Source: Ketobacter alkanivorans
GTDB taxonomy: Bacteria > Pseudomonadota > Gammaproteobacteria > Pseudomonadales > Ketobacteraceae
Assembly (NCBI RefSeq): GCF_002863865.1
Contig: NZ_CP022684.1
Location: 1,951,501 to 2,015,500, forward strand
Direction of reading: 5' to 3'
Length of the DNA: 64,000 nt
Shown: in pieces, positions 53,162 to 61,724 of the stretch
Layout: each line of letters starts with the position of its first letter
How positions within the stretch are numbered: position 1 is the stretch's first letter
The notes under the pieces: generated by a model
Told to the model about the DNA's origin: nothing
Databases searched by the model: none
Seen by the model: only the letters and a program-made list of their open reading frames with translations
Position numbers and translations under genes: made by a program

Positions 53162-53258
53162 CAACACTTAGCACACAGTGTTGAAGTAAGCCCATCATCT
53201 TATGAAGCAATTGAGTTGTGTAGTCGATACTTTGGCGCCGCACCGGCGCCTTTTTTTT
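53162..53258 (+). ncRNA. Candidate small RNA or structured 3' UTR after yrfG
   Basis: CAACACT/AGTGTTG (53162-53184) form a 7-bp stem-loop, and about 50 bases later GGCGCCG/CGGCGCC form a strong terminator stem (53234-53250) followed by eight T. TACAAT (53151-53156) might act as a -10, but no good -35 was seen. Either an independent small RNA or the processed end of the yrfG mRNA fits. Confidence 0.4.
53234..53258 (+). terminator. Intrinsic terminator after yrfG
   Basis: GGCGCCG and CGGCGCC form a 7-bp stem with a 3-base loop CAC and a run of eight T. It lies 175 bases after the yrfG stop and 130 bases before hslR. Confidence 0.92.
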
Positions 53259-53390
53259 CGCCTTTTATTCGCATCTGTTTCCACCCAGCACGGTTCCTGC
53301 AGCAGACCTCGCCAAATCGTTTTATAATGCCCCGTTTTAACGCTGACATTGCGTGCAACCTTGGATCAGGAAACAGGGGCCAAAACGAGT

Positions 53391-53810
53391 ATGGGCCAGA
53401 CCGACAACGGACGCTCCGATACCCACACCAAAATTCGACTGGATAAATGGCTGTGGGCGGCGCGTTTCTACAAGACCCGCTCCATTGCCAAAGACATGAT
53501 CGATGGTGGTAAAGTGCACTACGAAGGCCACCGGGTTAAAGCCAGTAAAGAGGTGAGCCTGGGAGCCCAAATCCGCCTGCGCCAGGGCTTTGATGAAAAA
53601 ACCGTGGTGGTGCTCAGCCTCAGCGATCGGCGCGGCAATGCCAGCATCGCCGCCACCCTGTATGAAGAAACCCAGGAAAGCATCGAAAAACGCCAACTGG
53701 CCAGCGCCCAACGCAAAGCCATGAACGCCGCTGCGCCAGGCACTGAAAGCCGCCCCAACAAAAAGCAGCGCCGCCAGATCAACCAGTTCAAAAGCCAACA
53801 GAGCGATTAA
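53391..53810 (+). CDS. hslR: Heat shock protein 15 (HslR), S4-domain ribosome factor
   Basis: Protein of 139 residues that binds nascent-chain-carrying 50S subunits after heat stress. The S4 domain is clear: IRLDKWLWAARFYKTRSIA, and GKVHYEGHRVKASKEVSLG. The C-terminus is basic. The ATG at 53391 is used because an upstream TTG-initiated frame would add non-conserved residues. hslO begins one base after its stop codon. Confidence 0.95.
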   Translation: MGQTDNGRSDTHTKIRLDKWLWAARFYKTRSIAKDMIDGGKVHYEGHRVKASKEVSLGAQIRLRQGFDEKTVVVLSLSDRRGNASIAATLYEETQESIEKRQLASAQRKAMNAAAPGTESRPNKKQRRQINQFKSQQSD

Positions 53811-53811
53811 T

Positions 53812-54708
53812 ATGACCAGCAGCGACATCAGCCAACGATTCATGATCAACGACAGCGGCGTGCGCGGCCAATGGACCCTGCTGGATGCCAGTTTTCAGAC
53901 CGTGTTGGCCAAACACGATTATCCGTTGGAAATCCAGGCAGTTTTGGGAGAAATGATGGCCGCTGCCATTTTGCTCACCTCAACCCTCAAGTTCGAAGGC
54001 AGCATGACCATCCAGGCACGCGGCACCGGCACCGTCAGCCTGCTCACCGTAGAATGCACCCACGACAACAAGCTGCGCGCCATCGCCCGTTGGGAGGGTG
54101 ACACCAGCGGCATGGATTTTCGTACCATGGTGGGGGATTCCACCCTGGGGATCACCATTTCCCCCCTCCAAGGCGAGCGCTATCAGGGCATCGTACCTCT
54201 GGACGGAGAAAACCTGTCCCAATGCCTGGAAAGCTACTTTCAGTACTCCGAACAATTGCGCACCCAGATTCAACTGTTTCACGGCAACAACCGCGCCGGC
54301 GGCCTGTTTCTGCAAATACTGCCCACCCATTCCGGCATCAAAACCGACCCGGAAGCCCAGAAAGAAGAATGGGAGCGTGTCACCGCCCTGGCAGGCACCC
54401 TTACCGCCGAGGAGCTGTTGAATCTGGATTGTTCAACCGTGCTGCATCGCCTGTTTCACGAAGAAAGCGTGCAACTGTTTCAGCCGGAGCCGGTACTATT
54501 CCAATGTACCTGCAGTCGCCAGCGCACCGCCGATGCCCTTATTCAAATAGGCAAAGAGGAGCTGGACAGCGTCATCGCCACCGAAGGCAAAGTGGATGTC
54601 AGCTGCCAGTTTTGTAACGAGCGTTACGTTTTCGATGCGGTGGATGTGGCCCTGCTGTTTACCGACGCCAGCAGCGAAAGTATTGACTCTGGTAAGTCCA
54701 TAAACTGA
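53812..54708 (+). CDS. hslO: Redox-activated chaperone Hsp33 (HslO)
   Basis: Oxidation-activated holdase of 298 residues. The N-terminal substrate-binding domain shows GEMMAAAILLTSTLKFEGSM and NRAGGLFLQILP. The zinc-binding redox switch near the C-terminus has the pattern C-x-C (CTCSR) and C-x2-C (CQFC). It follows hslR as in other gammaproteobacteria. Confidence 0.97.
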   Translation: MTSSDISQRFMINDSGVRGQWTLLDASFQTVLAKHDYPLEIQAVLGEMMAAAILLTSTLKFEGSMTIQARGTGTVSLLTVECTHDNKLRAIARWEGDTSGMDFRTMVGDSTLGITISPLQGERYQGIVPLDGENLSQCLESYFQYSEQLRTQIQLFHGNNRAGGLFLQILPTHSGIKTDPEAQKEEWERVTALAGTLTAEELLNLDCSTVLHRLFHEESVQLFQPEPVLFQCTCSRQRTADALIQIGKEELDSVIATEGKVDVSCQFCNERYVFDAVDVALLFTDASSESIDSGKSIN

Positions 54709-55110
54709 GCAAAAATGAATGAGCGACAACCACTTATCGCTCGCACCCCGGCCATTGTTAGCAACCACTAACCACAGCCACCAATTAACTCGCACTCGCC
54801 CCGAATAAGTGCGTTTCATGGACGAATTTCGGCCCAGCGGAAAGGCTTAGCGTTTTTCAGGGAAATTTGCCATAATGCGCCGCTCAAATTCGGGCTGGCG
54901 TTAAGTCGAGCAGGACACCAAGTACAGCAACCGATTGAATTCATCGGTCTGTCATGGGTACAGCCCAGTATTCAGAGCCTGCTTGCGAGAAGCTACCGTC
55001 GTGGCCAAGGGCCTGCGGAAACGCTATCTCATAACGATAGCCACACAGCTTTATTTTTAAACTGTTAGAAAAAGCGGCCAAAAGCCGATTAAAGTGAGGT
55101 TATAGGAAAC
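54709..55110 (+). promoter_or_regulatory. Long pckA upstream region
   Basis: About 400 bases without a supported ORF. CATAAT at 54870-54875 with TTAGCG 18 bases before it is a candidate promoter that would give a pckA leader of about 230 bases. GCTATC/GATAGC (55023-55041) can form a stem-loop within it. No known riboswitch was recognised. AGGTTATAGGAAAC before the ATG supplies the ribosome-binding site. Confidence 0.4.
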
Positions 55111-56655
55111 ATGTCAAACGCTCCCCAGATTCATACCGATCCGAGCAGCACATTCTTGATTGAAGAAGCCATCAAGCGCGGCGAAGGCGAATTGGCCCAC
55201 AACGGTGCCTTTGTTGCCAAAACCGGTGCCCGTACTGGCCGCTCTCCCATGGATCGCTTCATCGTAGACGAGCCCAGCACCAGTGAGCACATCCACTGGG
55301 GTCCGGTTAACCGTCCTTTCCCTGCAGACAAGTTCGATGCCCTGTGGGGCCGCGTTGAGGAGCATGTTTCCCAAAGCGACCAGTTCATCTCCAACCTGCA
55401 CGTTGGTGCTGACCCTGATCACTACATCGCCGTTAAGGTCACCACACAAACCGCGTGGCACAACCTGTTCGGCCGCTGCCTGTTTATCCGCCCCGAAAAG
55501 TTCAACCCAAAATCCAAAGAAGGCTGGGAAATTCTGCACGCCCCCACCTTTGAGTGTCAGCCAGAGCGCGACGGCACCAACAGCGATGGCTGTGTAATCC
55601 TGAACTTCGCAGCACGCAAAGTTCTGATCGCCGGTATGCAATACGCTGGCGAAATGAAGAAAGCCATGTTCTCGGTACAGAACTTCCTGTTGCCTGAGAA
55701 ATCAGTACTGCCCATGCACTGCTCTTCCAACGTGGGTGAAGACGGCGGCGTAGCCCTGTTCTTCGGCTTGTCCGGTACCGGTAAAACCACCCTGTCTGCT
55801 GACCCTGATCGCTACCTGATCGGTGATGACGAGCACGGCTGGGCCAAAGGCTCCGTATTCAACCTCGAAGGCGGCTGCTACGCCAAATGTATCGACCTGA
55901 GCCAGAAAAATGAGCCCGTGATCTGGGATGCCATCCGTTTTGGTGCCGTTCTGGAGAACGTGGTCATGGACGAAAACCGCGTTCCTGACTACACCAATTG
56001 CACTCTGACTCAAAACACCCGTGCTGCTTACCCGCTGGAAAACATCGAGAAGCGAGTGCTGGAAAACCGGGCTGGCGAACCCAAGCACGTAATCTTCCTG
56101 ACCTGCGATCTGAACGGCGTTATTCCTCCCGTATCACGTCTCAGCAACGAAGCCGCTGCTTACCACTTCCTGAGTGGCTACACTGCACTGGTTGGCTCCA
56201 CAGAAATGGGATCTGACGCTGGCATCAAAACCACCTTCTCTACCTGTTTCGGCGCACCTTTCTTCCCGCGTCCTGCAGGCGAGTACGCAGAGCTGCTGAT
56301 CAAGCGCATTCAGGAATTCGATTCCAAAGTGTTCCTGGTTAACACTGGCTGGACCGGCGGCCCTTACGGCGAAGGCAAGCGTTTCGACATCCCCACCACC
56401 CGTGGTGTCATCACCGCCATCCTCAGTGGCGCACTGGACGAAGTTGAAACCCAGCACATCGACATCCTAAACCTGGACGTGCCCGTTGACGTTCCTGGTG
56501 TTGATCCAAACCTGCTGATCCCCGAGAACACCTGGTCCCACAAAGACGCCTATGTTGCCCGTGCGCAACACTTGGCTGAGTTGTTCAACAACAACTTCCA
56601 GAAGTACTCAGAAGTGTCTGACGAGATCCGCAACGCAGGCCCAAAAGCCGAGTAA
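55111..56655 (+). CDS. pckA: ATP-dependent phosphoenolpyruvate carboxykinase
   Basis: Gluconeogenic enzyme of 514 residues converting oxaloacetate and ATP to PEP, CO2 and ADP. The kinase-1a motif [14 protein letters not shown], kinase-2 region LIGDDEHGW, oxaloacetate-binding [10 protein letters not shown] and the metal-binding His of MHCSSN are present. A strong terminator follows. The highly biased codon use suggests strong expression. Confidence 0.98.
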   Translation: MSNAPQIHTDPSSTFLIEEAIKRGEGELAHNGAFVAKTGARTGRSPMDRFIVDEPSTSEHIHWGPVNRPFPADKFDALWGRVEEHVSQSDQFISNLHVGADPDHYIAVKVTTQTAWHNLFGRCLFIRPEKFNPKSKEGWEILHAPTFECQPERDGTNSDGCVILNFAARKVLIAGMQYAGEMKKAMFSVQNFLLPEKSVLPMHCSSNVGEDGGVALFFGLSGTGKTTLSADPDRYLIGDDEHGWAKGSVFNLEGGCYAKCIDLSQKNEPVIWDAIRFGAVLENVVMDENRVPDYTNCTLTQNTRAAYPLENIEKRVLENRAGEPKHVIFLTCDLNGVIPPVSRLSNEAAAYHFLSGYTALVGSTEMGSDAGIKTTFSTCFGAPFFPRPAGEYAELLIKRIQEFDSKVFLVNTGWTGGPYGEGKRFDIPTTRGVITAILSGALDEVETQHIDILNLDVPVDVPGVDPNLLIPENTWSHKDAYVARAQHLAELFNNNFQKYSEVSDEIRNAGPKAE

Positions 56656-56696
56656 TTTTTATAGAGCCTCTTTAAAAAGACTCTTTAAAAATTCTG

Positions 56697-56736
56697 AAAG
56701 CCGCCCCCTTCTGCTACAGTTGGGGCGGCTTTTTTA
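56697..56736 (+). terminator. Intrinsic terminator of pckA
   Basis: AAAGCCGCCCC and GGGGCGGCTTT form an 11-bp stem followed by T residues, between pckA and rlmG. Confidence 0.93.
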
Positions 56737-56750
56737 TACCGAGAGAGAAA

Positions 56751-57869
56751 ATGGAATACGACAGCCCGTTTGGGCGCTTCACCCTATTGCCACTGCACCA
56801 TCACGCCAAATCCCCTTTACAGGCCTGGAGTGCCGCCGATGACTTGCTGTTGAAAGAACTGGCCAGCATCGACCCACTGCCCAAGCGCATATTGCTGCTC
56901 AATGATCTACATGGCGCCCTTGGCACCTGCCTCAATCATCTGCACCCACACAGCTGGAATGACAGCTACACCAGCAAACTCTCTCTACAGCAGAACCTGT
57001 ACCGCAATCAGTTAGCGTTCCTCAGCGACCATTGGCGGGAATCAACCCAAGAGCTGGATGGCCTGTTCGACATTGTGCTGGTGAAGATTCCCAAAACCCT
57101 GTCCCTGCTGGAATACCAGCTCACCCGGCTGCGCCCCCACATCGGCCCGCACACCAAAGTCATCGGTGCCGGCATGGTGAAACATCTCAGCCAATCCATG
57201 GTGCGCTGTTTTGAAAACTGCATCGGCCCCGCCACCACCTCCCTGGCGCAACGCAAGGCCCGCTTGGTGTTTGCTGAATTCAACCCCGAACTCAAACCTG
57301 CCGTGCCACAACCCATACGCTATGGTATTCCCGGCACCACGCTGCAAATGGTGAATCACGCCAATGTGTTTTCGCAACAAAAGCTGGATATCGGCAGCCG
57401 TTTTCTGTTGGATAACTTCCCCCAGGTAGAAGAAGCGACACACATCATGGATCTGGGCTGCGGCAACGGTGCCCTGGCCTGTTACGCCGCCCTGCAAAAC
57501 AGCAGCGCCCGCCTCAGCCTGCTGGACGATTCGAGCCTGGCACTGCTCAGCGCCAAAGACAGCATGGCATTGAATGGCATCAAAAACCCCTGCGACTACA
57601 TCATCGCAGACGGGCTGGATGGGTTTGAAGAGCAAGTGGACGTGATACTGTGCAACCCGCCGTTCCACGAGGGCAACAACATCAATTCCAACATCGCACT
57701 GCGCATGTTCAAAGGTGCCAAGCGCTGCCTGACAGAACACGGAAAACTGGTGGTAGTGGGCAACCGTCATCTGGATTATCACCAAACCTTAAAGTCGCAC
57801 TTCAAAGAAGTAGAGCTGACCGCCAGCAACCCCAAATTTGTCGTCCTGACCGCCAGCCGACCCCGCTAA
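56751..57869 (+). CDS. rlmG: 23S rRNA (guanine-N2)-methyltransferase RlmG
   Basis: SAM-dependent methyltransferase of 372 residues, similar in length to E. coli RlmG (G1835). An inactive N-terminal methyltransferase-like domain is followed by the catalytic domain with IMDLGCGNGALACYAA and the N-P-P-F motif ILCNPPFHEGN that contacts the target base. It stands between pckA and the iron transport operon. Confidence 0.94.
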   Translation: MEYDSPFGRFTLLPLHHHAKSPLQAWSAADDLLLKELASIDPLPKRILLLNDLHGALGTCLNHLHPHSWNDSYTSKLSLQQNLYRNQLAFLSDHWRESTQELDGLFDIVLVKIPKTLSLLEYQLTRLRPHIGPHTKVIGAGMVKHLSQSMVRCFENCIGPATTSLAQRKARLVFAEFNPELKPAVPQPIRYGIPGTTLQMVNHANVFSQQKLDIGSRFLLDNFPQVEEATHIMDLGCGNGALACYAALQNSSARLSLLDDSSLALLSAKDSMALNGIKNPCDYIIADGLDGFEEQVDVILCNPPFHEGNNINSNIALRMFKGAKRCLTEHGKLVVVGNRHLDYHQTLKSHFKEVELTASNPKFVVLTASRPR

Positions 57870-57948
57870 GACCTCGCCCGGGTTACTCCGGGCACACCTC
57901 CCCACCCTTACCGCCTTGGCCCAAGCCTCCTCTCATGCTTTCGAAATT

Positions 57949-57973
57949 AATGCAATTGATAACGATTTGCATT
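57949..57973. promoter_or_regulatory. Candidate Fur box before the fhuC-like gene
   Basis: AATGCAA and TTGCATT frame the core TTGATAACGAT, giving an imperfect palindrome that partly matches the Fur consensus. It lies 39 bases before the ABC ATPase gene. The match is weaker than those at 48577 and 49663. Confidence 0.6.
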
Positions 57974-58011
57974 AAGATTGCGACATTATTAGGGAAGTAA
58001 AGGCCAGCTGT

Positions 58012-58809
58012 ATGATTTCGCTTGATCAAGTATGCGTCAATCGTGGGGGTAAGCGCATTCTGGATACCGTGTCGGTCTCGCTTAAGCCCGACAGGATCAC
58101 CGCCATAGTGGGGCCCAACGGTTCCGGAAAAAGCTCCTTGCTGAAAGTGATGGTGGGCGCACTGCAACCCGACCGGGGTCAGGCCTGCCTGGATGAAAAG
58201 AACCTCCAGCGCTGGCGACGCAAAGATCTAGCCAGAGCCCTGGCCTACCTGCCCCAAACATCAGAGCGCCCCAACGGCATGTCCGTGGAGGAAGTGGTGG
58301 CCTGTGGTCGCTTTGCCCACCTGCCCCCCTGGGCGAACCTGACCGAGGAAGACAGCGCGGCCGTAAGCCATGCCCTGCAGCAAACCGAAATGCTGGATAA
58401 AGCTGAGCAAACCGTAGACCACTTATCCGGCGGCGAAATGCAACGGGTGTGGCTGGCCACGGTACTGGCCCAAGGCTCGGATTTGTTGTTACTGGATGAG
58501 CCCAACTCTTTTCTCGACCTATCCCACCAGCTGGAATTGATGGCGCTGATTCATCGCCTGAATCGGGAGCTCAGCAAAACCATCGCCCTGGTAATTCACG
58601 ATCTCAATCAGGCGATTCAGTGGTGCGACGAAGTCATTGTCATCAAACAAGGCAAGGTGTACGCCACTGGCCCCATCAACCTGCTACAGGATCCCACCCT
58701 GCTGCGGGAAGTATTCAATCTTTCCTGCCAGTTCTTACGCTCACCGGGTCAGAGCAGGCCCATTTTACAAGCAAGCCTGTATCAACCGGCAGGGGCACCC
58801 AGCTCATGA
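58012..58809 (+). CDS. Iron-siderophore ABC transporter ATPase (FhuC/FecE-like)
   Basis: ATP-binding protein of 265 residues. Walker A GPNGSGKSS, signature LSGGEMQRVW and Walker B DLLLLDEPN are present, with the H-loop Asn/His in VIHDLNQ. It would power import of ferric siderophore through the FhuB-like permease. ATGA overlap with the next gene shows tight coupling. Confidence 0.93.
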   Translation: MISLDQVCVNRGGKRILDTVSVSLKPDRITAIVGPNGSGKSSLLKVMVGALQPDRGQACLDEKNLQRWRRKDLARALAYLPQTSERPNGMSVEEVVACGRFAHLPPWANLTEEDSAAVSHALQQTEMLDKAEQTVDHLSGGEMQRVWLATVLAQGSDLLLLDEPNSFLDLSHQLELMALIHRLNRELSKTIALVIHDLNQAIQWCDEVIVIKQGKVYATGPINLLQDPTLLREVFNLSCQFLRSPGQSRPILQASLYQPAGAPSS

Positions 58810-59738
58810 AATCCGCTTTTCTGTGGCTGCTGAGCGCAACCTGTGCCCTGCTGGGCAATCACGGGCTCGCAGCGATCACCCTCCATCACGACGCAGGCAG
58901 CACGACATTCGAGCGCCCGCCCCAGCGAATTGTCGCGCTGACTTGGTCCCACGCCGAGATTCTGCTGACACTGGGGATCACCCCAGTCGGCGTGGCGACC
59001 GTTTCAGGCTACCGTAAATGGCAGTCCAATCACCCTCCCCTGCCAGACACCACCATCGACGTAGGCCATCGCGGCAATCCAAGCATGGAAGCCATCGCCC
59101 GCCTTAAACCGGATCTGATTCTAGGCTACAACTTTCGCCACCAGAACCAGCTAGGGCGACTGCAAGGCATTGCCCCCACCCTGCTCTACCGCCAATACCC
59201 CAGCAGCAGTCAGCCTGATTTCCGCTACTTCGAGCAGATGCTGCGCATCACCCGTGATCTGGGCCGCCTGTTGAACCGGGAACAACAGGCAGAAACCGCC
59301 ATCTCCGACATGGAAGACACCATCCGCAGCGCCAGACAACAACTGCAACAGGCTGGTCTCCAGGGGCAGCCGGTGGTACTGGGCAAGTTTGTCGGCATGG
59401 GAATGGGTCTGCGGGTCTTCGCCAATCAAGCCATGAGCGCCGACGTAGCTCAACAACTGGGCCTGCAAAACCACTGGCACTCAGCATTGCCCGGTCGGGA
59501 TTTCAGCCACATCCAGCTACCCCAGATGCTGGCGCTGGGAAACTGTCACCTGATCATATTCGGTGATGATTCCAATGAAACGGCTCTGATGGAGCAATCC
59601 CCCATCTGGCCGCAGCTTGAGTTTGTAGTGAATCACCGTTACTACCGGGCCCCCAACAGCTGGGGCTTTGGTGGCCCACTGTCGGCCACCCTGATGGCAC
59701 AACGGATCCGTAATGCCCTGTTGGGATACGCCCCATGA
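58806..59738 (+). CDS. Ferric siderophore-binding protein (FhuD/FecB-like)
   Basis: Periplasmic binding protein of 310 residues with a signal peptide (about 1-24, ending GLAA). PQRIVALTWSHAEILLTLGI and the later LKPDLILGYNFRH (with I-A-R-L before it) are typical of the helical-backbone metal receptor family. The ATG at 58806 starts the signal; a longer frame from 58620 lies inside the ATPase gene. It overlaps the permease gene by ATGA. Confidence 0.92.
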   Translation: MKSAFLWLLSATCALLGNHGLAAITLHHDAGSTTFERPPQRIVALTWSHAEILLTLGITPVGVATVSGYRKWQSNHPPLPDTTIDVGHRGNPSMEAIARLKPDLILGYNFRHQNQLGRLQGIAPTLLYRQYPSSSQPDFRYFEQMLRITRDLGRLLNREQQAETAISDMEDTIRSARQQLQQAGLQGQPVVLGKFVGMGMGLRVFANQAMSADVAQQLGLQNHWHSALPGRDFSHIQLPQMLALGNCHLIIFGDDSNETALMEQSPIWPQLEFVVNHRYYRAPNSWGFGGPLSATLMAQRIRNALLGYAP

Positions 59739-61669
59739 ACGCACCTCTGATTACACTCAATCCGATCCGCGTCGGCCTGCTGTTCGGCGGCCTGCTGCTG
59801 GCCACCATGTGCTTATGGCTGGCCTTACAGTTTCCCTTGCAGCTTCACAGCCAACAGGCTCTGTTGATCCGGCTGTACGAGCTGCCACGAATCGGGCTGG
59901 CGTTATTGTGTGGTGGAGCCATGGGCCTGGCCGGTCTGCTGATTCAACAGGTCATTCGCAATCCGTTTGCCAGCCCATCCACCCTCGGCATCAACGCAGG
60001 TGCCATGCTGGGTGTCACCTTGGCGGCCAGCGTGGGCAGCCACCCCGGCTTCTCGCCACTGGGTGGTTTACTGGGAGGGCTGCTGGCGGGCGGCCTCACC
60101 TTATTGCTGGCAAAACGACTGGGAGGCAGCCCGGTACACACCGTATTAATCGGCATGATCATCAATCTGGGCCTGAATGGACTGGCTGCCATACTGCTGC
60201 TGTTTTTCGAAAACTCCCTGGATGGTCTCTACATCTGGGGAGCGGGCAATCTGCATCTGCACGACTACTCCCTGCTGTGGCAGATGGGGCTGGTCGTCTT
60301 ACTGGTGCTAACGGTCAGCCTGCCCATGGCGCGCTCACTGGATCTCTTCGCCCTGGGAGAAACCCGCGCCACCAGCCTCGGCGTCGCGGTAAAACCCATT
60401 CAGATTCTGGCCTTGGGTAGCGCTATCGTATTGGCCTCAATGGTCTGCAGTGTGGTGGGCATGATCAGTTTTGTCGGGCTCATTGCGCCTCACCTGGCTA
60501 ACGGCAGTGGGGCTCGCAGCACCCGCCAGAAACTGTGCTGGAGCATGGCATGGGGTGCCCTGATTCTGTTGGGTGCCGACGTATTGGCCCGTTGGCTGGG
60601 CGGTGACGATGTCAGCATTCCCGCCGGAGCCCTCACCACATTACTGGGTGCACCCTGCCTGCTGTATTTTCTGCGCCATCGCAACAAATACAGCTATCAC
60701 AGCCCTGCCAAAAACACCCTGAGCCTGACAACACCGCTTCGGGCACCACCAGTGCCAGCCGCCACAGCATTACTGGCTCTGACTGCCGTCGGAATTTACC
60801 TGACATTAACCCACGGCACCACAGACGAAAGCCTGATGTCTCTGCGCCTGCCCCGCATCATCTACGCCATCTGCGCTGGCGCAGGGCTGGCTGCCGCGGG
60901 CATGATATTGCAGCTGTTTTTGCGCAACCCACTGGCCAGCCCCGACATTACCGGACTCACCCACAGCGGCGTACTCAGCGTTGTGATCGCTGGCATGTTC
61001 CTGTCTGGCATGAGCCAACTCACCACACTCACCATCTCCATTATCGGCAGCGGCCTGGGCTTGGGCTTTCTTCTATGGCTGAACAGAGGAGCCTACTTCT
61101 CACCGGTGCGATTGGCACTCACGGGCATTGCCGTAACCGCCATCACCAGCACTGCCACGCCCATCGTCTTCGCCCTGAGTGCAACCCAATCCACCGACGC
61201 ACTGATGTGGCTGTCAGGAACCACCTACACCGCCACCCCCGCCATGGCCTGGTTCTATGGCCTGTTGAGTGCTGCCCTGTTACTGCCCCTATGGCTCACC
61301 TGGCGCTGGATGAATCTGTTACAGCTGGGCAATCACTGGGCCACAGGCCTTGGGCTTAACCTGCAACAGTGCCGCTTGCTACTGTTATTGATTGCATCCC
61401 TGTTGAGCGGGCTTGCCGTGGCATTAGTCGGCGGCATCACATTTATCGGCTTGATGGCCCCCCATGGCGCACGCCTGTTGGGCATTTCGAATCACAAACA
61501 CCTGACATTGATTACCGCGCTGATGGGTGCCTGCCTGCTGACCTGGGCAGACCTGGCCGCCCAAACCGTTATGTACCCATTCGAACTGCCGTCCGGCCTA
61601 TTGGTATCCCTCATGGGGGGGCTGTATTTCATCGGACTCATGTCACTGGGCATTCGCACGCAAAAATAA
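59735..61669 (+). CDS. Fused two-domain iron-siderophore permease (FhuB-like)
   Basis: Inner membrane protein of 644 residues made of two homologous FecCD-type halves (about 1-320 and 340-644). Each half carries the motif RLPR/ELPR (YELPRIGLAL; LRLPRIIYAI), NPLASP-type turn (NPFASPSTLG; NPLASPDITG) and GxxxFxGLxxPH (SFVGLIAPH; TFIGLMAPH). This fusion is typical of FhuB and points to hydroxamate or hydroxycarboxylate siderophores. It has about 20 spans. Confidence 0.94.
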   Translation: MNAPLITLNPIRVGLLFGGLLLATMCLWLALQFPLQLHSQQALLIRLYELPRIGLALLCGGAMGLAGLLIQQVIRNPFASPSTLGINAGAMLGVTLAASVGSHPGFSPLGGLLGGLLAGGLTLLLAKRLGGSPVHTVLIGMIINLGLNGLAAILLLFFENSLDGLYIWGAGNLHLHDYSLLWQMGLVVLLVLTVSLPMARSLDLFALGETRATSLGVAVKPIQILALGSAIVLASMVCSVVGMISFVGLIAPHLANGSGARSTRQKLCWSMAWGALILLGADVLARWLGGDDVSIPAGALTTLLGAPCLLYFLRHRNKYSYHSPAKNTLSLTTPLRAPPVPAATALLALTAVGIYLTLTHGTTDESLMSLRLPRIIYAICAGAGLAAAGMILQLFLRNPLASPDITGLTHSGVLSVVIAGMFLSGMSQLTTLTISIIGSGLGLGFLLWLNRGAYFSPVRLALTGIAVTAITSTATPIVFALSATQSTDALMWLSGTTYTATPAMAWFYGLLSAALLLPLWLTWRWMNLLQLGNHWATGLGLNLQQCRLLLLLIASLLSGLAVALVGGITFIGLMAPHGARLLGISNHKHLTLITALMGACLLTWADLAAQTVMYPFELPSGLLVSLMGGLYFIGLMSLGIRTQK

Positions 61670-61724
61670 ACACCGCAGTCTTTGGAGAGAGGCTCCGCTT
61701 TAACATCCATTGGGAGTAACAAAC

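Noticed and set aside
57876..57893. GCCCGG/CCGGGC hairpin after rlmG as a terminator
   Set aside because: The stem is only 6 bp and is not followed by a T run, so it was not listed as a feature.
59713..60420. 235-codon frame overlapping the permease start
   Set aside because: It is an off-frame shadow of the FhuB-like gene with a composition unlike real proteins.
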